Part shown: one piece after another, positions 34,078-46,019 of the stretch
How positions within the stretch are numbered: position 1 is the stretch's first letter
Layout of the letters: each line of letters starts with the position of its first letter
Source: Halichondria panicea
Taxonomy: Eukaryota > Porifera > Demospongiae > Suberitida > Halichondriidae
Direction of reading: 5' to 3'
Assembly (NCBI RefSeq): GCF_963675165.1
Contig: NC_087392.1
Span: 5,711,442-5,775,441 of the forward strand
DNA length: 64,000 nucleotides
Made by a program: the position numbers and the translations under genes
Notes under the pieces: model-generated
Told to the model about the DNA's origin: nothing
Databases searched by the model: none
What the model saw: the letters and a program-made list of their open reading frames with translations, nothing else

Positions 34078-34596
34078 TACTAGTGTGTGTGTAGGGGCAG
34101 CCATCGTGCTCCTCTGGTAGTTACTAGTGTGTGTGTAGGGGCAGCCATCGTGCTCCTCTGGTAGTTACTAGTGTGTGTGTGTAGGGGCAGCCATCGTGCT
34201 CCTCTGGTAGTTACTAGTGTGTGTGTAGGGGCAGCCATCGTGCTCCTCTGGTAGTTACTAGTGTGTGTGTAGGGGCAGCCATCGTGCTCCTCTGGTAGTT
34301 ACTAGTGTGTGTGTAGGGGCAGCCATCGTGCTCCTCTGGTAGTTACTAGTGTGTGTGTGTAGGGGCAGCCATCGTGCTCCTCTGGTAGTTACTAGTGTGT
34401 GTGTGTAGGGGCAGCCATCGTGCTCCTCTGGTAGTTACTAGTGTGTGTGTGTAGGGGCAGCCATCGTGCTCCTCTGGTAGTTACTAGTGTGTGTGTGTAG
34501 GGGCAGCCATCGTGCTCCTCTGGTAGTTACTAGTGTGTGTGTAGGGGCAGCCATCGTGCTCCTCTGGTAGTTACTAGTGTGTGTGTAGGGGCATAA
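34078..34596. repeat. Minisatellite, about 44-46 bp x 12, intergenic
   Basis: Unit AGGGGCAGCCATCGTGCTCC plus TCTGGTAGTTACTAG and a GT run of varying length. Confidence 0.9.
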
Positions 34597-35159
34597 CTGC
34601 TGCCCAGTGAACACTGTGATGGTTATAGTTTAGCTGAGTTGACAGATATTTTGTTTTGCTCTAGCTCTGAGAAAATGTCATTCATGTGCAAATGTATTCT
34701 CATTATATGATTATTCAATGTGAACAACACTCTCAATGTACCAACTTCTGAACCTGACTAACTACATTCAGTGTACTGTGTGTGGACTTATGACTGTGTT
34801 TATGGTCGTGTTTATGGCTGGAGTATATTATTCAGATCTCAGTTCATTGTTTGTCCCACACAGCTGGACTTGCATTTCTGTAGATTGCAGTTATGATGCT
34901 AAATAAGGAGAATAGTGACTCTTATCTTTGAAGGTGGTTTTAATATCTGCTCACATTCTACACAATCTATTCCCCCTAGCCTAGCAACTACTCTGTCCAG
35001 TGTCCACCACATCATCTGATTCTGGTTGCCATTAAGGTATTGTGTGTGGTATGTGGGTATTAGGGTATTAGGGTATGGTATTGTGTGTGGGTATTAGGGT
35101 AGGGTTAGGTATGTGTATTGTGTGTGGGTGGCTGTGATTACCACTAACTGAGTGTTTGA

Positions 35160-35745
35160 GCCCTCAGTTGATAGTAGATACTGTGTGTCCCCCCTCTCTA
35201 CAGCTGATAGTAGATACTGTATGTCCCCCCTCTCTACAGCTGATAGTAGATACTGTGTGTGTGTGTCCCCCCTCTCTACAGCTGATAGTATATTGTAGAT
35301 ACTGTGTGTCCCCCCTCTCTACAGCTGATAGTAGATACTGTGTGTCCCCCCTCTCTACAGCTGATAGTACATTGTAGATACTGTGTGTCCCCCCTCTCTA
35401 CAGCTGATAGTAGATACTGTGTGTCCCCTCTCTCTGCTGATAGTAGATACTATGTGTCCTCCCTCTCTACAGCTGATATTAGATACTGTGTGTGTCCCCC
35501 CTCTCTACAGCTGATAGTAGATACTGTGTGGCCCCCCTCTCTACAGCTGATAGTAGATACTGTGTGTCCCCCCTCTCTGCTGATAGTAGATACTGTGTGT
35601 GTCCCCCCTCTCTACAGCTGATAGTAGATACTGTGTGTCCCCCCTCTCTACAGCTGATAGTAGATACTGTGTGTCCCCCCTCTCTGCTGATAGTAGATAC
35701 TGTGGGTGTCCCCCCTCTCTGCTGATAGTAGATACTGTGGGTGCC
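35160..35745. repeat. Minisatellite, about 33-35 bp x 16, carrying acceptor-like sites upstream of the Fe65 first coding exon
   Basis: Unit CCCCCTCTCTACAGCTGATA plus GTAGATACTGTGTGT. CCTCTCTACAG in each unit matches the real acceptor at 35781-35783, so the array looks like serial copies of a 3' splice site. Confidence 0.88.
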
Positions 35746-35808
35746 CTACCTGCATGTGCTCTCACTCCCCCCTCTCTCTACAGAAGAGCTCTCTTGACTC
35801 AACGGAAT

Positions 35809-38457
35809 ATGACGGATGTTTCCACACTGACCAACATCACACCGTCCCTCAGTGACATATATGGTGACACTCCTGATGATGATGATGTTGCCTCAGAGTA
35901 AGTACAGGTGTTTATATCACTCTATATTAAACACAGCTGGCTTAGTTCAACAATTGCCCTCATGTTTTGAAGCTAGTCATTCTTGTTCAGTCTGTCCTAC
36001 CATACATGTAGCGTGTGTTTGCCATTTGTCTGATTGTGTGAGGTATGCTTTATCAATTATTGTCAACAGCCAAAGCATTCAATTGTATTGTAATTGAATT
36101 GTAAATATAGCCTTAAGGTATGAGCTGGAGTAATCACTGTGTCCATGTACAGCTGGTGTAAGCAGGGGGATGACAGTCAATATGGCCTTTCATGTATTCA
36201 TCAATGCTCTGTGCTGACGATGCTTATAGAGTACAATGTACAATACCTGACAGGGGCATTCAGGCTTGTCTATTGTGGTCACCCTACAGCCAGGTTAATA
36301 GGCCCGTGTGTTTGGACCTGTGTTAGCAGGCCACCCTCCAGCCACTGTTAGTCTGCCCAATGGCTGCCATTATAGTTAGTGTATCACTACTTGACCCTCC
36401 CCTGCAGTGAGGCCCTGGCTGCTAGTCCTAAGAGTAGTCCAGTCACTCGGACAAGACAAAAGGTGTTGCCTCCACACTGGGAGAAGGTGCGCAGTGAGCA
36501 GCACCATCGCTGCTATTACTGGCACAGGGAGACTGGGAAGACCACCTGGAAGTTCCCCGAGGAGGAAGGTGTGTATGTGTGTGTGTGGGTGGGTGTGTGT
36601 GGTTTGGGGTGTGTGTGTGTGTGTATGTATGTGTGGGTGTGTGTGTGTGTGTGGTGGGTCCCCCACCACTACCTGACTCTGTGTGGGTGTGTGTGTGTGT
36701 GTGGATACACTACCTGACTCTGTGTGTGTGTGTGTGTGTGTGGATACACTACCTGACTCTGTGTGTGTGTGTGTGTGTGTGTGGATACACTACCTGACTC
36801 TGTGTGTGTGTGTGTGTGTGTGGATACACTACCTGACTCTGTGTGTGTGTGTGTGTGTGTGGATACACTACCTGACTCTGTGTGTGGGGGTACCTTGTGA
36901 TTACAGTGGTTGGGTCATCTTACTGTGAGCTAGAGGAGGCATGCATTGTGGTTTATAATGATCTCATGTTCCAGCAGCTAAGTGACTCTATTGTATGGCC
37001 TATCAATTACTAGTATTTCAAGACATTGTACGAAGTCTGTCTACAAATTGTAATTTTGAGAGGGCAGCCTTATCCGTACATTATACAGCTTATAATTATT
37101 GCATTTGTATGACCCTCCCACACACCCCACACACCCCACACACACACATCCACACAGCTAAGGAGCACTCTAAGGTTGTCCGGTCACATGACTACATCAA
37201 TGTCAAGCGCACTCCACCCATCAAAGGACCGAGGAGACTCGTCATTAGCGACTCTACTCACTCGACCAATCATGATACAACTGAAAAGAACCAAAAAAAT
37301 GAAACTTTCACCAGCACCCCACCCCCTCAAAGGAGCACCACGTCCCCTCCAATGACCACCCTGCCCCCTCATATGACCACCACGCCCACTCAAAGGAGTA
37401 CCCCGCCCCCTCAAAGACCTCGGAGCAGCTACGTGAATGTTGAACTAGTATCCAGTGCCAACCAACTGCCTCCGGAGCCAATGACTCCTCTCTCCCCTGT
37501 TCCCATGGATACCAGACTCTCGTTAACCCAGTCTGACGAGGGAGTCTCCCCCATGAGCCCCACCCTCCTACACAGTGAGGGGATCTCCCCCCTGAGCCCC
37601 ACTCCCATACACAGTGAGGGGATCTCCCCCCTGAGCCCCACTCCCATACACAATGAGGGGATCTCCCCCCTGAGCCCCACTCCCATACACAATGAGGGGA
37701 TCTCCCCCCTGAGCCCCAGCCCCCCAATTCCACCTAGACACTATTCAGAATCAGAGTTCAGCTCCGATGGAAGTGCCACGCCTACTAAAAGATCCCACCA
37801 ATCGAATTCCAGCACTGAAGATTGTACATCTCCGCAGTCAACAAGAGCTCCTGTGAAGCACACGTTCACTACTCAAGGTCACGAGTATGCTGTCATCCAC
37901 CGAGGAGGGGTCAAAGGTGAAGACGAGAACACACCCATTATGAGAATACTCAGTCCACCCCCTCCAGTTCCAATGAAACCTCGCCAACGATTAGCCCAAG
38001 ACGCCCACGAAGCTGGCTACACTGAGATAGCGGAGAAGAGCTTACAAAACAGAGTTTATGCAGAGCTAGAAATGCCGTCCAGTCATTCGGACGACTCTAA
38101 TCAGAACCCTAAATCACCGATTGCGTATGCTGTGGTTGACCTTGGTAAAGAGACTGCACCCTCCGCTGAAAGGAGGCGCCAAACGACGACAAGGAAGGAA
38201 TTGATACCTCTGAAGCCCCGCCCATATGAGACGCCCACTCTTAGTATGGAGAACCTGGCTGACCCCGGCTATGAGACTGTGAGGGACAAGCTACCAGGAG
38301 GTGAGTACACACTGTGTGTGTGTGTGTGTGTGGGGGGGGGGGGTGTGTGTGTGTGAGGGTGTGTGTGTGTGTATGTGTGAGGGTGTGTGTGTGTGTATGT
38401 GTGAGGGTGTGTGTGTGTGTGTGTGTGTGTGTGAGGGTGTGTGTGTGTGTACAATGT

Positions 38458-38488
<31 letters not shown>

Positions 38489-40890
38489 TGTAGTTGAACA
38501 TCTTTCAACAGCCATAACTTGAGTACCATTGATCCAATGTCAAAAATTATATGATTTTCTGAAAGCTTAGAAAGAGACCTTTCAAATTATGTGTTTCAAT
38601 TTAAAATTTCGTCGGGGTCATAATTTGTCATTTTTCGGCCTTGGACCAGCTATATATAATCCATGGTATCGCCAAATTGGCAAATAACAATTTTTATGAC
38701 ACCATTTGAAAGGTCTCTTTGTAAGCTTTCATAAAATCAGAAAATTGTTGAGATTGGATTAACGGGATTCAAGTTAATGGCAGCTGATAGAGTCCCCAAA
38801 CCAATGATTATAAATGACTAGTACATTCGTACATACATAGTATTGTCTCTCTAGAGCAGTCAATTTGTTCTGCTACAAATTTTGTGCATAGAAATACGTG
38901 CATTTTGAGGATGTGTATCCCTCCCCCAGATGACGGCTATATGGAGGTGGACAGGAACACTCTACTCTCCTATCAGAGGACCTACAGTGTAGGACAGACC
39001 AAGACCAGAAGAGTTTCCTCTAAAGAGCTCTATACTCTACCTCCTGGCAAGGACACAGGGGAAAGTCCCTTATCGAGAAAGGGCAGTCCATCTACAGGAG
39101 AGGAAAGCCCCTCACAAGACTCTGTGTTTGACTCACCGTACGACCTTCCCTCAAACAGCAAGAAACTGAGCGTCACATTACCACGAACCAGTGCTCCTCC
39201 TTCCCCTGGCTACTCTCGTTTGGAGGACCTCTCCAAAGAGGCCATTCTGTTACGCTCTGGTGTGACTCTGAGGCGCTATCAGCAGCTTGACTCTGTGTCC
39301 AGTCTGCGCTCCCAGGGAGGGCCAGGAAGCGAGGAGTCATCAGGGTCAGATCATGATGATGCACTGGAGCCTGTACACAGGTACAGTAGCTATGGTAGTG
39401 CTACTAGCTGGAGCCTGTGCACAGGCACTGTAGCTATGGTAGTGCTACTAGCTGGAGCCTGTGCACAGGTACTGTAGCTATGGTAGTGCTACTAGCTGGA
39501 GCCTGTCCACAGGCACTGTAGCTATGGTAGTGCTACTAGCTGGAGCCTGTGCACAGGTACTGTAGCTATGGTAGTGCTACTAGCTGGAGCCTGTGCACAG
39601 GTACTGTAGCTATGGTAGTGCTACTAGCTGGAGCCTGTCCACAGGTACTGTAGCTATGGTAGTGCTACTAGCTGGAGCCTGTGCACAGGCACTGTAGCTA
39701 TGGTAGTGCTACTAGCTGGAGCCTGTGCACAGGTACTGTAGCTATGGTAGTGCTACTAGCTGGAGCCTGTGCACAGGTACTGTAGCTATGGTAGTGCTAC
39801 TAGCTGGAGCCTGTCCACAGGCACTGTAGCTATGGTAGTGCTACTAGCTGGAGCCTGTGCACAGGCACTGTAGCTATGGTAGTGCTACTAGCTGGAGCCT
39901 GTACACTTTTTTCCTTGCTTGAAACTCTATCTGCCCTTAAAGCTCTTGATTAACATATTTATTTCATGTCCCACACTTAGTAATAATATATTGTATCCCC
40001 CACAGAGCCATTAAGTCACTGGAGACCTCCCTGGGAGTATCGGCAGATGGATCCCCCCTGCAGTTAGTGAGGACCCCCCCTGGTCCCCCCTCATGGACCA
40101 AGGTACAGCGACGCCCACACGCTTACGAACCCGTCAATGATTCCCTTGACGTCACGGCTGAGCCGGCCAATCAGATTGCACGAAAGCAACACCTGACCTC
40201 ATCAAGTATTGAAATGGATTGGGACGAAACAGAATTGAGCGCTCCCAAAAGTGGCCTCACTCGAGTGCAGGAATTGTCTCAGCAAAGATCCTCATCGCAA
40301 CCCAACCTCCTCAGAGATAGTGATGTAGTATTTCCCCACTTGGAGAAACCGCCTCGTGTTTCGGAAGAAGCCTTCAAAATGCGTCAAAATCGGCTTTTGA
40401 ATCACAAATACGAAGATATGGAAAAAGGGGAGGAGTCTGGTGATGTTACACACAGTGCAGAGTCCGTGGGGGATGTGACTACACTGAACTCTGCCGGGGT
40501 AAAAGAGAGCTGGACGGAGGGGGGTGGTCTCGAGGGGGAGCTGCCGAGGGGTTGGCAGAACATGAAGGATGAGACTGGACGTGTGTATTACTGGCATGTG
40601 CCCTCAGGGAGGACACAGTATAACAGGCCAACAGGCGATGATATCAAGAGACTGGTGAGTGTGTGTGTGGGTGGGGAGGGCCGGTGTGTGTGTGTGTGGG
40701 GAAGGTGTGTGTGTGGGTGGGGGGTTGACTTGTGAGTGAGTGTGTGAGCTATAATACTAGATTTGCAAGAACTATAAACTTATTCAGCTCTAGAGTGTTG
40801 CGTTTGAACATTTGCATATCCATAGCCACATTCTATAGTGTAGTGTGTATCCCATCACCCCTCCCACACACACGCACGCACGCACGCACG

Positions 40891-40932
<42 letters not shown>

Positions 40933-43900
40933 CTATGTGTTGATGACAGCCACACTGGTGGGCGTGGTCAAGCCTCGGCTGATGAGAGGAGGAGACCCTC
41001 TCCTGCCTTTAGGGCACACTTCATAGGATCATGGGTAAATATCAGCTGCCTAATATGATAAAGGCAACGTCTTAATTGTGTAGCTATTAACGTGTCTTAC
41101 AGTTAGACTAGCTCTGGTGTCTACATTTAGCTAACGTGTGTGTGTGTACAGGATGTGGATGAGTCAGAGCTGGTGCAGGGTCAGTGTGTGAAGGTGGTCC
41201 ACTCGTGTATTAGCAACATCAGTGGAGACTCCACTCCCACCAAGGTATGCATAGCTAATGAGGTTACTTGTATATACTCAACACACTTGTAACATTAGCA
41301 CACATAGGCATAAGGAGAATGTCTGAGAGCTAATAGGCACTTCCTTTGATCTCACCAGGGGGGCGACGTAGGTACATGTACCCCCCATATGTGTCTGTCT
41401 CCGATCCTAGTACAGTAGTGATACAGTATTATATGGAATATCATCTGTGCTTGCCTTTAAAGTTGATACCTGTATCACTCTATAATTAAACTAATAGCAC
41501 TTACAATAATGTTGTGTCTGTGTGCGGAGTAGTATTAGCTGTGTCTATGATGAATGGCGATAGCTAGCTGCCACACTGCTGCCACACTGCTGCCACATTG
41601 CTGACACATTGCTGACATGCTTCCCCACTGTACTCTACACGTACGGTAAAGCCCTAACAGTGTCTGATTGTGTTAGCCAGTCATATGATGAAACTACGCA
41701 CACACAGACACAGACACAATATCACATTAACCCTCTGTACACTGTATTACAGGACTCCCAGGTGTTCCTGCAAGTGCACAATGCCTCTCTACGTTGGCTG
41801 GACCCGGAGACCTCCTCTCCCACGCTCACACAACCCATCAACAAGATACGTGTGTGGGGCATTGGACTGGACAATGAGCGTCACTTTGGTTATGTGGCTA
41901 GAGACATTGTTACCAAGAGACACAAGTGTCATGTGTTCCGGTGTGAGCGACCAGCCCGAGCAGTTGCTAGGGCTCTACTGGAGGCTCATCAGAGGGATCG
42001 TCAGGAGAAACGAGCAAGGAAGGCAACAAAAAAAGAGGAAAGTGCAGCAGCAAAAGAGCTGGTTAAAGGTGAGTGCATTGATGGCTGGAGAGGTCAACAA
42101 GTAGCCATAACATGTTTCACCATCATTGTCCTGGAATCCATATACCACCAACCATTGACCAGAGTGTCTGATTCTACACTAACAGATATTGCATTTGTAT
42201 ACAGCAGCTAGCTCTAGTGTACTGTGTGGATTGTACATTGCAGTGCACTTGCAACAGAGAATTGCCAAACAGCAAAACCACAATTTAGATTGTTAGATAT
42301 GAATTAATCAGGGCCAAAACTGAAAAGAAAAAAAGACAGAACCTAAAAGGGAAAGTTGGGTCGTTCTCCGACTACTCACAAAAGTTAGGGAAATTACTTA
42401 TTGATTTGTAAAGAAATGAAGAAAAGTCCCCCAAGAGGGAATCGAACCCATGCCTTATCTATCATATGATCTACGAAGCCACCACCCTAACCACTAAGCC
42501 ACTCCCAGAGATCTTTATAAGCCTATACAGATACAGGTTTAGGGTTTTAGGCTATTTTATTTTATTATCTACATGTAATAAAATATTATTGTGATTTTGC
42601 TGTTAGGCAATTCTCTGTTGCAAGTGCACTGCAATCCACTGCACATCACCAATATATATCCTCCCCTTCATTATACAGAGCCCTCATCACCAATATATAT
42701 CCTCCCCTTCATTATACAGAGCCCTCAGCACCAATATATATCCTCCCCTTCATTATACAGAGCCCTCAGCACCAATATATATCCTCCCCTTCATTATACA
42801 GAGCCCTCAGCACCAATATATATCCTCCCCTTCATTATACAGAGCCCTCAGCACCAATATATATCCTCCCCTTCATTATACAGAGCCCTCACCACCAATA
42901 TATATCCTCCCCTTCATTATACAGAGCCCTCAGTGAGCGCTAGTCAGAGCCAGCACACTAAGAGGGACAACTCTCAGAGTCCAGAGAAACAAGACGAATA
43001 CAAACGAATCACATGCACGTACATGGGATCATGTGATGTGTTCCAGGGGAAAGAGATTGGAGCTGTGAATGAAGGCGTGAGTAGACTGTGTATGGAGAAT
43101 CACCGTGGTTACCTGGACGTGCACGTGGATGTGGCCACCTCTCATGTCAGGATAACAGCTGTCAAAGTGAGCCGGGTTTATGGTGTATAATATCCAACCC
43201 CTAGAATATCAGATAAATAAGAGCTAGTCATATCAAGTGTTGTTGGAGGAGCAGACAAGCATCTCTTTTTAATTGCTCCAACTTTTGAAGTCTATCCATG
43301 CAATAGAATGCCTCTGCAGTGCTTAATTCCCTTTGACTATTTTATAAGAATACTCATCATGCAGTTGATTGATTGTATACTCCCTAACAGAATGACACTG
43401 TGATCGCTGAGCACAGAGTTCGCTTCCTCGTTTTTCTCGGTATTGCCAATGACGACCGTTACTGTGGTTACATACTGGACAATGGCACGCATGGAAACAT
43501 GAAGCAACTCAAGTTCCATGGCTTCCGTAAAGAGCCCAATACTGACAGGTTATGTCTGGCTCTACATGGAGCATGTCAGGCACGCTATCAGAGAGTGCTG
43601 CAAGCCAACCCTGGGGCAAGAGTGGAGGGGGTCTCCCCACCCACAGAGGTGAGCAGGGGGCAGGGTAGAGGGGGTCTCCCCGCCTGTGACATGTTAGATC
43701 AGCGAATGGTTGCTTGTAGGACCATACATACTATCTTATCTTTAGAGAGTTGTGGACACTGCATGTGCTGCATGAGCTAATACGTCAACTGTATAGTGCT
43801 CCACACACACACACACACACTCCACCCTCACCCCACCCACCCCCACACACACTCCACCCTCACCCCTACCCCCCACATACGCCCTGATCAGAAACCATCT

Positions 43901-44564
43901 CCACCATTAAAAGCCAAGTCCACTCCAAACCTCCTTGAACGTCTGGGCAGTTTGCGAAAACCAAAAAAATCGCTCGTGGAAGATGAATCGAGCTTTGTTG
44001 TGCAATACCTTGGTTGCCAAGGCGTCACTAAGACGGAGGGGTTGGATGCTGTCAGAGTACCGCTACAGCAAATGGCACAGCCTAAAACGCCCACTCTCTC
44101 CAGCACTCCATTTCTCGTGGACTTTGATGTGACCCCTGGAGGAATATTCATCACTGACCCTCAGAAAAAAGTGTTTAATAGAAAGAGTTTCCCAATCAAA
44201 ACCATCACATACATTGTCAGAATCAGGTGAGACTGAGAAATGCTTTTTTGGACATTTTTAATGTGACAATTTTATTTGCAGGGAATACTTTGCATTCATC
44301 TCAAAAGACAGTGGAAAACTGAATTGCCACGTTTTCCTGGAGAATGAGGTAAGGACAAGTCTTGTGGGGTAAAGATCATTAATCAGACAAACCCAATGTG
44401 ATATAGAGCTACAAATTCAATTTGGTAAAGATCAGTAGTTTGATAAACCCAATGTGATGTTCATGTGGTAAAGATGGTCACCTATGCAGGTTGATGCTGG
44501 CACAGTAGTCAACACTGTTGAGAAGATACTATCTCCTGACAATCCAAGGTCCCCCACCAAATGA
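35809..44564 (+). CDS. APBB: Fe65/APBB-family adaptor with two WW and three PTB-like domains
   Basis: Cytoplasmic/nuclear adaptor; vertebrate Fe65 binds the tail of amyloid precursor proteins. Coding exons: 35809-35897, 36408-36568, 37158-38300, 38930-39380, 40006-40654, 40930-41034, 41152-41244, 41753-42068, 42925-43166, 43391-43648, 43892-44226, 44282-44348, 44490-44564; phases match, giving 1327 residues. WW1: [10 protein letters not shown] ... [10 protein letters not shown]2 is Fe65-like: [20 protein letters not shown]. Between them lies a Pro/Ser-rich region with a 13-residue repeat ([13 protein letters not shown]). PTB1 ([14 protein letters not shown] ... [10 protein letters not shown]) and PTB2 ([18 protein letters not shown] ... 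[10 protein letters not shown]) match Fe65. A third PTB-like unit ([10 protein letters not shown] ... [20 protein letters not shown]) resembles tensin PTB domains. Fe65 proteins I know have one WW and two PTBs, so this is longer. Confidence 0.9.
36569..36890. repeat. GT-rich tandem repeat starting on the Fe65 exon 2 donor
   Basis: From donor GTGTGT the intron runs into units of ATACACTACCTGACTCTGTG plus (GT)n, about six copies. Confidence 0.85.
37558..37716 (+). repeat. In-frame 39-bp coding repeat in Fe65
   Basis: About four to five copies encoding [13 protein letters not shown]. Frame is preserved; the proline-rich SP sites could be kinase or SH3 targets (inference). Confidence 0.85.
38301..38490. 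repeat. GT/G-rich microsatellite starting on the Fe65 exon 3 donor
   Basis: Donor GTGAGT followed at once by long GT runs with GAGGGT interruptions and two poly-G tracts. Confidence 0.85.
38491..38800. mobile_element. Foldback (MITE-like) element, copy 2, in a Fe65 intron
   Basis: Left arm contains GAAAGCTTAGAAAGAGACCT; right arm contains AGGTCTCTTTGTAAGCTTTC, its inverted complement. Centre has CCATGGTATCGCCAAATTGG. About 310 bases. Confidence 0.8.
39366..39906. repeat. Minisatellite, 44 bp x 12, repeating the end of Fe65 exon 4 and its donor
   Basis: Unit GCTGGAGCCTGTGCACAGGT plus ACTGTAGCTATGGTAGTGCTA. The exon ends GAGCCTGTACACAG at 39380 with donor GTACAG; every unit repeats this junction. 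Confidence 0.92.
42237..42635. mobile_element. MITE-like element with long terminal inverted repeats and an internal tRNA-like sequence
   Basis: Left end ATTGCAGTGCACTTGCAACA is matched by its complement at the right end (to 42635), and the inverted repeat extends about 45-50 bases with few mismatches. It lies in a Fe65 intron. Between the arms, the minus strand at about 42425-42512 has an A box (TGGCTTAGTGG) and B box (GGTTCGATTCC) with tRNA spacing, but T- and acceptor-stem pairing is poor. Confidence 0.75.
42425..42512 (-). ncRNA. tRNA-derived (SINE-like) sequence, probably not a functional tRNA
   Basis: A box TGGCTTAGTGG and B box GGGTTCGATTCCC are present about 45 bases apart. Two of five T-stem pairs fail and no 7-bp acceptor stem forms by eye, so a functional tRNA is unlikely. 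Confidence 0.45.
42651..42930. repeat. Minisatellite, 40 bp x 7, repeating the acceptor and start of Fe65 exon 9
   Basis: Unit CCAATATATATCCTCCCCTT plus CATTATACAGAGCCCTCAGCA. TATACAG|AGCCCTCA equals the true acceptor at 42924 and first exon bases. Confidence 0.92.
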
Positions 44565-44926
44565 ACACTCACTAACTTTTGTATGTTCGCTGTGTTTGTG
44601 TTTAAACTCATGATCAATGCATACGTAATTGCATACATAATTCGCATTTTCCCTATCACAATAATTATTATCAGGAAATTTAATAGATGAAGAAAATGAA
44701 AGATAATTAGCCACTTAATTATACTGCGCATGTGTAAATGCAAGTATCCTATAAGCCGATTTTTCTTTAATAGAACAAAAAGAAATAACAAAAGGGTGTG
44801 GTTTTATCCCAAGTTTAAAACTGCTAGCATGCATGATCGACCATATTCTTTGACAAAGAGACGTAGCGTACCTGCAGCAGGCCGGACAAGCGACACAAGT
44901 TAAGTTGCAAGCACTATACTAACCGA
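44565..44926. promoter_or_regulatory. Intergenic gap, Fe65 3' UTR and probable HMMR promoter
   Basis: AT-rich 362-base gap between same-strand genes. AATAATTATTATCAGG near 44660 and AATAGAACAAAAAG near 44770 are seen; no firm poly(A) or promoter motif. Confidence 0.35.
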
Positions 44927-45936
44927 ATGTTCTCCAGGGCTAATAGATTCAACAGCAAGGGTGAGCTAGCTATACATAGTACTTGATCATGTGTGTGTGT
45001 GTGTGCAGGCCTGAGACTCCAGCCGGCCCCTGGGGCCTATGATCATGTGTGTGTGTGTGTGTGCAGGGCCTGAGACTCCAGCCCCTGGGGCCTATGATCA
45101 TGTGTGTGTGTGTGTGCAGGCCTGAGACTCCAGCCCCTGGGGCCTATGATCATGTGTGTGTGTGTGTGCAGGGCCTGAGACTCCAGCCCCTGGGGCCTAT
45201 GATCATGTGTGTGTGTGTGTGCAGGGCCTGAGACTCCAGCCCCTGGGGCCTATGATTATATGTGTGTGTGTGTGCAGGGCCTGAGACTCCAGCCCCTGGG
45301 GCCTATGATGTGAAAGTGGGTGGAAGGTCCTCTGGGGCTCTGTCATTTGACAAGTCATCCAGATTCAAGAAGAACTCTTCCAATGGTAAGACATCTATTG
45401 CATTGTAGGTAGCTAGGTACTATTTTACAGGTAATTGTTATTTGACGTGGGTAAAGTAGGTCCCTCTACGTGTGTGTGTACAGACAGGGTTATGAGGGTA
45501 AAGTAGGTCCCTCTACGTGTGTGTGTGTGTACAGACAGGGTTATGAGGATAATGTAGTTCATTGTATCTTTTAGGCCACTCCAAGTGATACTCTGGTTTC
45601 TGGTCCACCGCCCGCATCAGATTTTATTCTTGGATTTCTATCTCATTATTGGATTTCTATCCCATTATTTCTACTACGCATGCGCAGAATGGTCCATGTG
45701 GTACAAAATAGTGTGATAATGATATTCATTTGAAAAATAATGATGTGAAATTGATAATGACATAATGAGAAAAGCCGCCCGCCCGCATGCAATTAGAAAA
45801 ACTTCAAGACCAGAAACCAGAGTGTCACTTGGAGTGGCCTTAACTTAATTATTGTGGGGATTGGAATTGTTGGAGTAGGTTTCAGCCGCTTTATTGACAT
45901 GGTTTCACAGATGGCTTCATCCTGTTAACACCACAC

Positions 45937-45976
<40 letters not shown>

Positions 45977-45988
45977 GCACACACACAC

Positions 45989-46019
<31 letters not shown>

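Larger units (their letters stand above)
31609..35808. other. Intergenic region without a recognised gene
   Basis: About 4.2 kb between the TBC1D stop and the Fe65 start codon. It holds minisatellites at 33284, 34078 and 35160, C-rich runs near 32770, and one possible orphan exon on the minus strand at 33046-33233. A non-coding first exon of the Fe65 gene may lie here, because an acceptor at 35781-35783 precedes the start codon. Other open frames are short and featureless. Confidence 0.6.

Noticed and set aside
42425-42512. Functional tRNA gene on the minus strand
   Set aside because: A and B boxes present, but T stem and acceptor stem do not pair properly; more likely SINE-derived.
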